A stretch of 64,000 bases of DNA. It comes from Acidobacteriota bacterium (GTDB lineage Bacteria > Acidobacteriota > Terriglobia > Bryobacterales > Bryobacteraceae). A program made the translations under genes and the position numbers. The stretch spans positions 279,949 through 343,948 of the forward strand of contig JAFKEE010000021.1 in NCBI GenBank assembly GCA_017307505.1, read 5' to 3'. Below, in pieces: positions 51,264-60,366 of the stretch. Position 1 is the stretch's first letter. Each line of letters starts with the position of its first letter. The notes under the pieces were generated by a model, which saw only the letters and a list, made by a program, of their open reading frames with translations, made no database searches and was not told the origin of the DNA.

Positions 51264-54190
51264 TGCATCAGATCGTTGTAGTCGTCGTCACCGGCGGTCG
51301 GCGTCTCGGTCGAGCGGCCGTTACCGGCTGGGCGGCCCACTCCCAGGTTCTCAAAATTCATCGCTGCGTTGAAGAGCAACATGAAGCTGCCCTGCGTCTG
51401 CTGCCGCCACATCGGGTTGATAGCAAACAGGACGTAATGGCCCTTGCCCTGGGGTACGTCCACCAGGGCGGGCTTGCCCGCGAGTTCCCTGCCCCCGGCC
51501 AGCAGACCGGAGATCAGCAGTTCCTTCTCCTCGCCGAATTTGAGGATGGTGCGCGGACGCTCGGCTGGGGCCGGCAGGTAGGGGCGCATGTTTTCCAGCA
51601 TCTCCGCGCTCGGCTCGCCCGGCTTGGGCTCAGGAACCGGCGGCGACGGAGGACGGCCCTGGATGACGTCCGGATCGGTGACCCCGCCCCGGCCGCTGGG
51701 CCGATTCTGGCCGCTCACCCCGCCCGCCTGGCCGCCGCCTCCGCCCAAGCCGGCCGTGGCGCTGGCATTGAGAACGAGCTCCGAGCCCAGGTACACGGGC
51801 AGATGCTCGCTGTAGCCGTAGGCGATCGGGCTGCGCGCGTCGGCGATCGCGGAATCAAGCACGCTGCCCCGGACCTTCAGTTCCCGAGTCGGCTGGATGG
51901 TCACTCCGTCAATTAGGCCGTATGTAATCGGCAGCGATGCGTTGCCACCAATGGTGATGAACAGGCCGCCCGCCTCGACGAAATCGCGAATGTGCTGGAC
52001 CCCCTCCAACCCCAGTCCGCCGCGGATGTCATCCGTCTGGTCGGGCGACGTCCCGAAGTTCGGAGTCAGCGTGGAAGCCTTCCACGGCACCGGATCACCG
52101 CGCTTCGGCATGCCGTTGACAATGCGCTGGGCCGTGCCGCCCATAGGCCCCAGAATGATGACGTCGAACTTCGAACGCAGGTCGGAAGTAGCGGCCACTG
52201 TGTGGTCGGAGATGTAGGTGTACGGTACACCCGTCGTGTCCATCGCCAGCCGGAACCAGCCTTCATTCTGGGTATTCAGCCAGTTGTGGACCAGCGCGAT
52301 CCGCGGGGCGGCCAACGCATGCTGGGCTGTCTCCGGAGCGGCCTTCAAGGCAACAATGTTCACGCCGAGTTCCGTCGCGGCCGTCTGCAGCCGCTGCTTC
52401 AAATCGGAAGGATTGCCGTCGGAGGGAATCAGGAACGACCCCGCCGCGAACTTCTGTCCCTCGGCCTCGAAGGACTCCTCAGCGGCGTTCATCTTCACGT
52501 CCTTGAGCCTGTAGCGCAGGGTGGCCAGGACGCGGTCCCCATTGTGGTTCACGGCGTATACGGCGCCGTCCCCGGTCAGCTTCCCGTCGGGCTTGGCGGC
52601 GCCCGTCACCGGCGCCATGGGCGCTTTCAGCACGGCGACATCCGTGACCCGCGTGCTCTTTAGGTTCCGCAGGGCCTGGATCGTCCAGCCCGTGTCGTCA
52701 TAGGGCGGCGTGTCATTGGCGTTGTAATATTGCCGGTCGAGCAGCATATCCGCCAGCCGGGAATAGGGCTGATCCATCCGGACGACATAAGATCCGGCGG
52801 CATTGCCCTGATAGGCCTGGGTCAAACGCTGCACTTCCACCCCGTGCATGGCGAGTTGATCGGCCAGTGAGGCGGCTTCGTTCGGCCGGACCGTTGCGTC
52901 GATGATGTAGGCAGCCGGACCCTCTGTGGTCGCCTTGGCCACGCTGCGCTGGCTCTTCAGCCAGAAGTTGCGCAGGAACGTTTCCTTGTTCGTGGCCGTG
53001 TAGTTCATCGCCAGCAGCAGCGCGGACTGCTGCATGTTCACGTTATTCCTTTGCGACCACTTCACCTTGGGCAGCGGCGGATTTGGCCGGAACCAGGCGC
53101 GGGTGGTCTGGGCAGCAGGCACGGTCCGCTCGCGCGTGTCCGCGCCCCCGTTGCCGAAGGTCTCGTAGAACCGGCCGATCGAGTTGTGCCCGTGGGCGAC
53201 TTCCATGAGGTAGTTAGCGGCCCATCCGTCGTAGAACCCGTGGGTCCAGACGCCCGGCACACCCCGCTTCGTCATTTCTTCGATCTCGTAGTAGGCAAGC
53301 TTCTGCCACTCATTGATGACGATGGGATCGAGCCAAGCGTTGTAAGGTCCCATGCCGGTGGACGTATAAAGAAACGGTACGGACTCGTGCAGATCGTGCA
53401 GAACCTGCGGGTGAAATTGCAGGAACGCCTTTGTTATGTTGCGGCTAAGGGCCAGGGAGAGCGCCATGCCGTCACGGTTGTTGTCGTGGGCAACATATTT
53501 GCCCCAATAGAGCAGGCTGGGGGCGGTTTTGCCCGGATTCTCCTTGCGCCAGCGGTAGAGGTCGACCATCTTCTCGCGGCCATCCACCTCCACCACCGGG
53601 GTCACAAGGATGATCGCGTTGTCGCGGATCTTCTGGATGAACGGCGTCTCCTCGACCGCCAGGCGGTAGACCAGCTCCATCGACATCTCCGGCGAGCCGG
53701 TCTCGGGCGAATGGATGGAGGCCGTGGCCCAGTAAAACGGAAGACCCTCGGCGATCAGCTTCTCTGCCTGGGCGGGGGTGGTCTTGCGCGGATCGGCCAG
53801 CGTAGCGGTGATCTGCTTCAGCCGGTCGAGGCGGGCCAGGTTGGCCTCGCTCGATACCACAACGATCACCATCTCGCGATTCTCTTCGGTCTGGCCGAGG
53901 GAAAGGACCCGTACGCGCGGCGACGTCTTCTCCACCTCGCGCATGTAGCGGTAAATGTCTTTCGCGTAAGTGAGCTTGTTCTCCGCTCCGGCAATGTAGC
54001 CCAGGAACTTCTCCGGAGTCGGCACTTTGTCCGAGGCCGGCAGATGGTCCACCAGTTCCGTCAGGAACATCGGATCCGTCGTAAACTCGCGGATTTTCTT
54101 CGCGTAACCGTCGTCAAGCTTCTGGGTTTGGGCCAGCGCGAGGCTGGCGCCGAGGAATAAGAGGGCCGCAGGACAAGTCACGCGAGACAT
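51260..54190 (-). CDS. Large secreted M14 family zinc carboxypeptidase
   Basis: A signal peptide (ending SLALAQ, residues 1-21) opens at the ATG at 54190. Beyond this start the frame stays open only as antisense to thrC. The M14 domain has H160-S-P-E163 (HxxE) in WATASIHSPETGSPEMS and H265/H268 in VLHDLHESVP, providing zinc ligands. The C-terminal half (about 600-850) has a flavodoxin/glutamine-amidotransferase-like pattern (IALVHNW, FDVIILGPMGG, IRDFVEAGGLFITIGGNA). A Gly-rich linker lies near residue 825. Length 976 is well above simple carboxypeptidases, as in secreted acidobacterial M14 proteins. Confidence 0.9.
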   Translation of the reverse strand: MSRVTCPAALLFLGASLALAQTQKLDDGYAKKIREFTTDPMFLTELVDHLPASDKVPTPEKFLGYIAGAENKLTYAKDIYRYMREVEKTSPRVRVLSLGQTEENREMVIVVVSSEANLARLDRLKQITATLADPRKTTPAQAEKLIAEGLPFYWATASIHSPETGSPEMSMELVYRLAVEETPFIQKIRDNAIILVTPVVEVDGREKMVDLYRWRKENPGKTAPSLLYWGKYVAHDNNRDGMALSLALSRNITKAFLQFHPQVLHDLHESVPFLYTSTGMGPYNAWLDPIVINEWQKLAYYEIEEMTKRGVPGVWTHGFYDGWAANYLMEVAHGHNSIGRFYETFGNGGADTRERTVPAAQTTRAWFRPNPPLPKVKWSQRNNVNMQQSALLLAMNYTATNKETFLRNFWLKSQRSVAKATTEGPAAYIIDATVRPNEAASLADQLAMHGVEVQRLTQAYQGNAAGSYVVRMDQPYSRLADMLLDRQYYNANDTPPYDDTGWTIQALRNLKSTRVTDVAVLKAPMAPVTGAAKPDGKLTGDGAVYAVNHNGDRVLATLRYRLKDVKMNAAEESFEAEGQKFAAGSFLIPSDGNPSDLKQRLQTAATELGVNIVALKAAPETAQHALAAPRIALVHNWLNTQNEGWFRLAMDTTGVPYTYISDHTVAATSDLRSKFDVIILGPMGGTAQRIVNGMPKRGDPVPWKASTLTPNFGTSPDQTDDIRGGLGLEGVQHIRDFVEAGGLFITIGGNASLPITYGLIDGVTIQPTRELKVRGSVLDSAIADARSPIAYGYSEHLPVYLGSELVLNASATAGLGGGGGQAGGVSGQNRPSGRGGVTDPDVIQGRPPSPPVPEPKPGEPSAEMLENMRPYLPAPAERPRTILKFGEEKELLISGLLAGGRELAGKPALVDVPQGKGHYVLFAINPMWRQQTQGSFMLLFNAAMNFENLGVGRPAGNGRSTETPTAGDDDYNDLMQ

Positions 54191-54196
54191 GTTTTC

Positions 54197-54204
54197 AGTA
54201 TGCT
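54197..54204. promoter_or_regulatory. Overlapping divergent -10 boxes between the M14 gene and thrC
   Basis: Plus-strand TATGCT (54199-54204) ends 7 nt before the thrC ATG at 54212. Minus-strand CATACT (54197-54202) ends 6 nt before the M14 ATG at 54190. The boxes overlap in a 21-bp start-to-start interval, leaving no room for separate promoters. Confidence 0.4.
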
Positions 54205-54211
54205 GCAAGAG

Positions 54212-55438
54212 ATGACCACTCTCACACACCTGGAATGCAGCCTGTGCGGAAAAACCTATCCGGCGAACCAGCCGCACAATCTCTGCGAGTGCGGCGGCCC
54301 GCTGCTGGTCCGCTACGACCTCGATGCCGCGCGCAATGGCTGGAGCCGGGAGTGGATCGCCAGTGGTCCTTCGTCGATGTGGCGCTATGCGCCTGTTTTG
54401 CCCGTCTCGAAGCCAACCTCCATGATTTCGTTGGGGGAAGGCTGGACGCCGCTGATCCGGGCCCGGCATTACGGCGCGGCCATTGGAGCCCAAAACCTGT
54501 GGGTGAAGGACGAGGGGATCAACCCGACGGGCTCGTTCAAGGCACGCGGCCTGGCGTGCTGCATCTCGATGTGCCACGAATTGGGGATCAAAAAGGTAGC
54601 TCTCGGCTCGGCCGGCAACGCGGCCAGTGCGACCGCGGCCTATGCGGCGGCCGCCGGCATCGAAGCCCATATCTTCATGCCGAAGGATGTGCCGCAGTCC
54701 AACTACATCGAATGCAAGAGCTTCGGCGCCAAAGTGACGCTCGTGGACGGGCTGATCAGCGACTGCGGCCGCATCGTGGTCGAACGCAAAGAGGCCGAAG
54801 GCTGGTTTGAGATCAACACCCTGAAGGAGCCGTTCCGCATCGAGGGCAAGAAAACGATGGGCTACGAGGTAGCCGAGCAGTTCCAGTGGAACCTGCCGGA
54901 CGCCATCTTCTATCCCACGGGCGGTGGTGTCGGCCTCATCGGGATGTGGAAGGCCTTCGACGAGATGGAGGCCCTGGGCTGGATCGGGTCCAAGCGGCCC
55001 AAGATGATCGTCGTGCAGGCCGATGGCTGTGCGCCCGTGGTGCGCGCCTTCGAGCAGGGCGCCGAGCGCAGCACGTTCTGGGAGAACGCCATGACCGTCT
55101 CCAGCGGACTGCGAGTGCCCAAGCCGCTGGGCGATTTCCTGATCCTGCAGGCGGTTCGGGCCAGCAAGGGAACCTGCGTGGCGGTGAGCGATCGGGCGTC
55201 CCTGCTGGCTGGAGCGGAACTGGCCAGCCGGGAAGGCATCTTCGCGGCGCCGGAAGGAGCGGCCTGCTTTGCTGCCCTCGATCACCTGTTGAAGACTGGC
55301 TTCCTCAAGCCGGAAGAGAAGATCGTGGTCTACAACACCGGCGCCGGGTTGAAATACCTGGAGGCGTACTCCACCCTGTTCCCGAGGACCTCCGAGAGCG
55401 AGAGCGACAAGTTGGGCGGCTTGATCACGCCGAGATAG
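54212..55438 (+). CDS. thrC: Threonine synthase ThrC
   Basis: The PLP enzyme converts O-phosphohomoserine to threonine. The 408-residue product starts with a zinc-ribbon-like N-terminus (LECSLCGKTYPANQPHNLCECGG). It has the PLP lysine in WVKDEGINPTGSFKARG, the phosphate-binding GSAGNAASATAAYAAAAG loop and FYPTGGGVGLIGMWK. An ATG four codons upstream (54200) is possible. The chosen ATG has a TATGCT box 7 nt upstream. It is separated from thrB by about 7 kb. Confidence 0.95.
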   Translation: MTTLTHLECSLCGKTYPANQPHNLCECGGPLLVRYDLDAARNGWSREWIASGPSSMWRYAPVLPVSKPTSMISLGEGWTPLIRARHYGAAIGAQNLWVKDEGINPTGSFKARGLACCISMCHELGIKKVALGSAGNAASATAAYAAAAGIEAHIFMPKDVPQSNYIECKSFGAKVTLVDGLISDCGRIVVERKEAEGWFEINTLKEPFRIEGKKTMGYEVAEQFQWNLPDAIFYPTGGGVGLIGMWKAFDEMEALGWIGSKRPKMIVVQADGCAPVVRAFEQGAERSTFWENAMTVSSGLRVPKPLGDFLILQAVRASKGTCVAVSDRASLLAGAELASREGIFAAPEGAACFAALDHLLKTGFLKPEEKIVVYNTGAGLKYLEAYSTLFPRTSESESDKLGGLITPR

Positions 55439-56261
55439 CACGGTCGGAAGCGACTGGGGGCCCGGGCCGTGTCACCGATGCGACCGGGCCTCCTCAATCC
55501 GAGCCAGCAGGCGGCCCTCCAGCCCGGACCCGCTTCGAAGCCTGCATCTTCACCCCGCACAATGCCCGAGTCCATCGTCCACCGGCGCGACCATCGATCT
55601 TCAGAGTCAGCGTACGGCCGGCTTCTTTTCAAACAGTAGATTCCGTTTGGCCCAACAGGCAAATCGAGCAGCTTTCGTTCATCGCATACAATCTGCTTCG
55701 CTATACGCAATATCTTCTGAATTAGACTTTCTGTTTTCCTCCATCCAGCAATTTCGAGATATTCGGAGGTCTCAGATTTCCATCTCAACCCAGACCGTGG
55801 TAAATCACGGCCTTCCTCTTCCAATCAAACGGACTCGCCACACTTGTTCGTGCCGTCCACACCGTCCCACAGCCCCGCGGACCACGCACACAGCTTTCGT
55901 GCCGTGCACTCTGGTAACAACCCAACAGCCGATAGATAGCACCGAATTACTGTAAGCGCATACGATCACACAAAACCAGCGCACAGGGTCGCGCCATCGG
56001 GATGGAAGAAAAGCACCACTCCCGCAGTTCAATACAAAGAGACTGTTGAAATAAACAGCACAATATATTCCCTCCGCTCTCATATCACATCAGCACCATG
56101 GAAGAAGGCTCCAAAGCACTGGGTCTCCTGGAACACTCTCCGCGCAACTTGCCCCATGTTTCGGGTCTTTCGACCCACTTCTCCTGATTACGAATCGATT
56201 CACGCCCCAAACTGCAATTGGACCAGCGATTGCATACGTTGCTCGGCCATAGGAGCCGTGA
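55439..56261. other. Non-coding region between thrC and the cytochrome operon
   Basis: About 820 nt without a credible gene. The short open frames here have no ribosome sites, no family resemblance and low-complexity translations. GC content is lower than in neighbouring genes, especially 55610-55800 and 55950-56090, which suggests decayed or horizontally acquired sequence. No RNA gene or repeat was recognised. Confidence 0.5.
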
Positions 56262-56711
56262 ATGAAAGAGGCTGCCCATCTCATCCGGGTTGCGGCGCTG
56301 TTCGTGACCGCACTGCTCGTCTTTCTCCTGGTCCGGCAAAAAGTGATGCCCGCGACCTTCGGCCAGTACGGCCACTTCCGAGGCTCGGCCCTGGAAGAGA
56401 TCCGGGCCCGGCCCATCGCCTTCGCCGGCAGACCCACCTGCGAGATGTGCCATGACGACCAACTCAAGGTTTTGAAGACCTCCAAGCATGCCAACATCGG
56501 CTGCGAAGCCTGCCACGGCCCCCAGGCCAAACACGCCGATGACACAGCAGCGGCCAAGCCAATCCTGCCCGACACAAAACTCCTCTGCGCACGCTGCCAT
56601 GAGGCAAACGCGGCCAAGCCTCCCAAGTTTCCACAGGTTCTCTCCAAGGACCATTCCGGCGGCGAAGCCTGCAACAGCTGCCACCAGCCGCACAGCCCGA
56701 AGATCGGCTAA
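56262..56711 (+). CDS. Membrane-anchored tetraheme cytochrome c
   Basis: The 149-residue protein has one N-terminal membrane helix (about 8-24) and four CxxCH heme-binding motifs: C60-C63-H64, C81-C84-H85, C109-C112-H113 and C137-C140-H141. Additional histidines (H76, H91, H131, H144) can act as distal ligands. It should carry electrons on the periplasmic side. An AGGAG site lies before the ATG. It leads an operon with the ferredoxin and NrfD genes. Confidence 0.92.
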   Translation: MKEAAHLIRVAALFVTALLVFLLVRQKVMPATFGQYGHFRGSALEEIRARPIAFAGRPTCEMCHDDQLKVLKTSKHANIGCEACHGPQAKHADDTAAAKPILPDTKLLCARCHEANAAKPPKFPQVLSKDHSGGEACNSCHQPHSPKIG

Positions 56712-56723
56712 GGAGACGAATTC

Positions 56724-57461
56724 ATGGAAGTCACCCGCAGACATCTTCTCCTCCTTCTCACCCCAGCCGCCGCGGCATTTCTCGACCACCGGAATGGCGT
56801 CTCGGCCGCCGCCCCCGAATCCAAATACAAACTGGCCGACCACTATTGGGGCATGATCGTCGACATCGCGAAGTGCATCGGCTGTGGAAACTGCGTCCGC
56901 GCCTGCTCCCAGGAAAATGCCGTGCCCAGCGGGTACTTCCGCACCTGGGTGGAACGCTACAGTGTCCCCGATTATCCGGAAGAGCATCCCATCGTGGAAT
57001 CACCCAACGGCGGGATGGAGGGCTTCCCGAACACCGAGCACAAGAACACCAAGAATTTCTTCGTTCCGAAGCTCTGCAACCACTGCGAGCACTCGCCCTG
57101 CGTGCAGGTCTGCCCGGTCGGCGCCACGTTTGAAACGCCAGACGGACTGGTGCTGGTCGACAAGACCTACTGCCTGGGCTGCCGCTACTGTGTGCAGGCC
57201 TGCCCCTACGGCTGCCGCTACATCGATCCGCACAAAGAGGTGGTGGACAAATGCACGCTCTGCTACCACCGCATCAGCCAGGGCCTCACCACGGCGTGCT
57301 GCGAGACCTGTCCGACCGGAGCCAGGCTGCTCGTCGATCTCAAGAATCCCAAAGACCCCGTGCATGAGATTCTGCGCACCAACGCCGTTCAGGTGTTGAA
57401 GCCGCATATGGCTACGGGCTCGAAGGTCTACTACAAGTCTTTGGACCAATCGGTGCGTTAG
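56724..57461 (+). CDS. Four-cluster 4Fe-4S ferredoxin subunit (NrfC/HmcB-like) with Tat signal
   Basis: The N-terminus MEVTRRHLLLLLTPAAAAFL has a T-R-R motif, suggesting export by Tat with the folded clusters. Four cysteine groups are present: CIGCGNCVRAC, CNHCEHSPCVQVC, CLGCRYCVQACPYGC and CTLCYHRI...CCETC, the arrangement of NrfC, PsrB or HmcB subunits. It should pass electrons between the cytochrome and the NrfD membrane subunit. An AAGGAG site precedes the ATG, 12 nt after the cytochrome stop. Confidence 0.93.
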   Translation: MEVTRRHLLLLLTPAAAAFLDHRNGVSAAAPESKYKLADHYWGMIVDIAKCIGCGNCVRACSQENAVPSGYFRTWVERYSVPDYPEEHPIVESPNGGMEGFPNTEHKNTKNFFVPKLCNHCEHSPCVQVCPVGATFETPDGLVLVDKTYCLGCRYCVQACPYGCRYIDPHKEVVDKCTLCYHRISQGLTTACCETCPTGARLLVDLKNPKDPVHEILRTNAVQVLKPHMATGSKVYYKSLDQSVR

Positions 57462-57473
57462 GGGAGGACCAAC

Positions 57474-58664
57474 ATGCACGGCGTGGAAGGGTTCATGTAT
57501 CCGAACGAGGTGGAGCTGCAGTGGAGCATTCTCATTGTGCTCTACCCCTTCATCACCGGCCTGGTGGCCGGCGCGTTCATTCTCGCCTCGCTGGAGCGCG
57601 TCTTTCGCGTGGAGGCCGTGAAGCCGACATATCGTCTCGCACTGCTCACCGCGTTTGGCTTCATGCTGGTGGCGCCGCTGCCGCTGCAACTGCACCTGGG
57701 CCATCCGGAGCGCTCCTACGAAATGTTCACCACCCCACACAAGACCTCCGCGATGGCCATGTTCGGCTTCGTCTACATGTGGTACCTGGCAGTGGTCCTG
57801 TTCCTGGAGATCTGGCTCGACTACCGCAAAGACATTGTCCTGCTCGCGCAATCCGCTACGGGCCTGAAGCGCTGGATCTACCGCCTGCTCACGCTCGGCT
57901 CTTACAACGTCAGTGACAAGTCGCTCGCCATCGACGAGCGCGCCGGCTACATCATCACCGTCATAGGCATCCCTTCAGCCTTCCTGCTACACGGCTACGT
58001 CGGCTTCATCTTTGGCTCGGTGAAAGCGAACCCGTGGTGGTCCACGCCACTCATGCCCATCGTCTTCCTCTTCTCCGCCATGGTCTCCGGCATCGCTCTG
58101 GTCATGCTGATGTACATGGCGGCCGTGAAGATCCGCAAACAGCAGATCGATATGCGCTGCCTGGACACCATCGCCCGCTACCTGTTCTATACGTTCGTCA
58201 TCGACTTCTCGCTGGAAATGCTCGACCTGATCCATCGCATGTACGAATCCGGCGAATCCTTCCAGAGCCTCGATTTCATGGTCCACACGAGGCTCTTCTT
58301 TTCGCAGGTGCTGCTGCAGATCATTGCCGGCACCTGCGTCCCCCTGGCCCTGCTCGCCGCCAACCAGGTCTATCGCTTCAGTGACGCCACGCGCCGCCTC
58401 ATGTACGGTGCTGCCGGCGGCCTGACGCTGATCGGCATCTTCGCCATGCGCTGGAACGTCGTCATCGGCGGACAACTGTTCTCCAAGAGTTTTCTCGGCT
58501 ACACCACCTACAAACTGGAGTTCGCGACCCGCGAAGGACTCCTGCCCGCGGTCTTCCTAATGATTCTTCCGTTCGTCATCATCTGGGGGTTGATCACGTT
58601 ATTGCCCCCCTGGTCGGCCACGCATGCCCGAGTAGTGGGAGGACAGCATGGAGGAGTCTCATGA
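57474..58664 (+). CDS. nrfD: NrfD/PsrC-type polytopic quinone-interacting subunit
   Basis: The 396-residue protein has about nine to ten membrane helices (WSILIVLYPFITGLVAGAFILASL, LLTAFGFMLVAPLPLQLHLG, MAMFGFVYMWYLAVVLFLEIW and so on). It has the early LHLGHPERSYEMF motif typical of NrfD/PsrC/HmcC quinol-binding subunits. It would exchange electrons between menaquinone and the Fe-S protein. A GGGGAGG site precedes the ATG. Its 3' end overlaps the next gene by 17 nt. No molybdopterin catalytic subunit is in the operon. Confidence 0.92.
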   Translation: MHGVEGFMYPNEVELQWSILIVLYPFITGLVAGAFILASLERVFRVEAVKPTYRLALLTAFGFMLVAPLPLQLHLGHPERSYEMFTTPHKTSAMAMFGFVYMWYLAVVLFLEIWLDYRKDIVLLAQSATGLKRWIYRLLTLGSYNVSDKSLAIDERAGYIITVIGIPSAFLLHGYVGFIFGSVKANPWWSTPLMPIVFLFSAMVSGIALVMLMYMAAVKIRKQQIDMRCLDTIARYLFYTFVIDFSLEMLDLIHRMYESGESFQSLDFMVHTRLFFSQVLLQIIAGTCVPLALLAANQVYRFSDATRRLMYGAAGGLTLIGIFAMRWNVVIGGQLFSKSFLGYTTYKLEFATREGLLPAVFLMILPFVIIWGLITLLPPWSATHARVVGGQHGGVS

Positions 58665-60354
58665 CACGATCCTGGTCCGGCTGGAGCACCTGAGCCGGAC
58701 CGTTTCGGAACTTCAGTCTCGCGTAGCGTCTCTGGAGCACGCCACGCTGCCGCAACCAGCCCGGCTGGAGCCGCCGCCGGATCGTGTGGAGGCGGACGAA
58801 GTCAATGCCCTGACCACGGGCGGAACCGTGCTCGATGCGGCGCCCAATCTCATGCCCCTCTTCGGCTGGGCCGTGATGGGTATCGCCGGCGCCTATCTCC
58901 TGCGCACGTTCACCGAATCAGGCGGCATCGCAGGCGCGGCGGCGGCCGCGGCGGGCATTCTGTATGCCGCGTGGTGGCTCTACCTGGCCGCGCGGCGTGC
59001 TAGTGAACGGCCCATCTACAGCACAGTCCACGCCCTGACAGCGGCACTGATCCTGGTCCCGATGCTGTGGGAGATGACCATCCGCTTCCACCTGATCTCC
59101 GCTCCGAGCGCCTCCGCCGTCGTCGTCGGCTTTGCCTTCCTCGGCCTGGCCATCGGCTGGAAGCAGAACGTCACCGCCATCGGCTGGATCGTCACTCCGG
59201 CTGCGCTGCTCACCGCCTGCGCCCTCTTCCGCGAAACGCACGATGCGCCCCTCTGGACGGTGACTCTGCTGGTCGTCGCCGCCGCCGTCGAAATGTCAGC
59301 CTTCCGCGATCACTGGCTCGGACTGCGCTGGATCGCCGCCATCGCCGCCGATCTCTCCGTCATCGCCCTGGCTGAACTGGCCACCCGCGCGGCAGCCGGC
59401 AGCGAATTCCTGGCCCCCATCCGGCCCGGCACCGTCGCCGGTGCGCAGATTGCCCTGCTCACCATCTATCTCGCCGGTACCGTGGGCCGCACCATTTTCC
59501 GCGGCCTCAACATCACCTGGTTTGAAATCGGCCAGGCCGCCATCGCTTTCGCTATCTCCATGGGCGGAGCCCTGCGCTTCTCCGGCTCCACGCCAGTCGG
59601 CACCCTCAGCGTGGGCCTCTTCTGCCTGCTCGCAGGAGCAGCGTGCTACGTCGTGTCTTTCGCCTTCCTCAACAAGGAGCACAAGCGCGACCGCAACTTC
59701 CACACCTACTCCACCTTCGGGGCCCTCCTGATTCCCACGGGCTGCGCCGTTCTCCTCAGCGGAGCCGCACTGGTCGCCGCCTGGTCTCTCCTGGCGGTCC
59801 TGCTCATGCTGGCCGGCCTTCACGGCGACCGCGACACGTTGCGGATCCACGCCGCCCTGTACCTCCTCCTCGGAGTCTGGCACTCCAGCCTGATGCCGGA
59901 GGCGACCTCGAGAATCATTCGCGTCAGTGGCGGACTCGCCGCGAACGTTCCCGCCGAGTATCTCCTCGCGCTGGCGGGCGCCGCCTCCTGTTATGCGGTT
60001 TTGATCTTCGCAGGCAAACAACGCCACTGGACCGATGCGGTGGAACACGTGGTGATGGCGGCCCTGGTCGTGTGGGGCACAGCCGGCTTGGCCGCTGCCT
60101 GGACCTGCCGCTATCTCTCGCCGGCGGCGCCCATCCGCACGGCTATGCTGACCGCCCTGGCCATTGCGGCCGCCTGGGTGGGAGCTAAATGGAGCCGTGC
60201 CGAAATCACCCGGCTCGCTTACCCGCTGCTCGGCCTGGCCGGCATCAAACTGATCGCCGAGGACCTCCAACAGGGCCAGTCCCTGCTGCTCGTCCTTTCC
60301 CTGATCTTCTGCGGCTCCGGCCTGATCCTGCTGCCGCGGCTGATGCGCCGGTAG
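58648..60354 (+). CDS. DUF2339-like polytopic membrane protein
   Basis: The 568-residue protein begins with a short coiled coil (LVRLEHLSRTVSELQSRVASLEHA, residues about 8-32), then a linker. About fourteen membrane helices follow from residue 70 (LMPLFGWAVMGIAGAYLLRTFTESGGIAGAAAAAAGILYA). This is the DUF2339 layout, shorter than the 913-residue paralog at 28204. The function is unknown. The start lies inside the nrfD 3' end (17-nt overlap), so it is translationally coupled to the redox operon. Confidence 0.75.
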   Translation: MEESHDTILVRLEHLSRTVSELQSRVASLEHATLPQPARLEPPPDRVEADEVNALTTGGTVLDAAPNLMPLFGWAVMGIAGAYLLRTFTESGGIAGAAAAAAGILYAAWWLYLAARRASERPIYSTVHALTAALILVPMLWEMTIRFHLISAPSASAVVVGFAFLGLAIGWKQNVTAIGWIVTPAALLTACALFRETHDAPLWTVTLLVVAAAVEMSAFRDHWLGLRWIAAIAADLSVIALAELATRAAAGSEFLAPIRPGTVAGAQIALLTIYLAGTVGRTIFRGLNITWFEIGQAAIAFAISMGGALRFSGSTPVGTLSVGLFCLLAGAACYVVSFAFLNKEHKRDRNFHTYSTFGALLIPTGCAVLLSGAALVAAWSLLAVLLMLAGLHGDRDTLRIHAALYLLLGVWHSSLMPEATSRIIRVSGGLAANVPAEYLLALAGAASCYAVLIFAGKQRHWTDAVEHVVMAALVVWGTAGLAAAWTCRYLSPAAPIRTAMLTALAIAAAWVGAKWSRAEITRLAYPLLGLAGIKLIAEDLQQGQSLLLVLSLIFCGSGLILLPRLMRR

Positions 60355-60366
60355 GCTCGCGAAGAC

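Noticed and set aside
54191-55441. Open frame of over 1200 nt on the minus strand, continuous with the M14 peptidase frame
   Set aside because: It is fully antisense to thrC, which has complete family motifs. The translated extension has no signal peptide or domain, while the ATG at 54190 starts a clean signal peptide. High GC leaves few antisense stops.
55647-56083. Short frames of about 90-100 codons in the gap before the cytochrome operon
   Set aside because: No ribosome site, low-complexity translation and no resemblance to any family.
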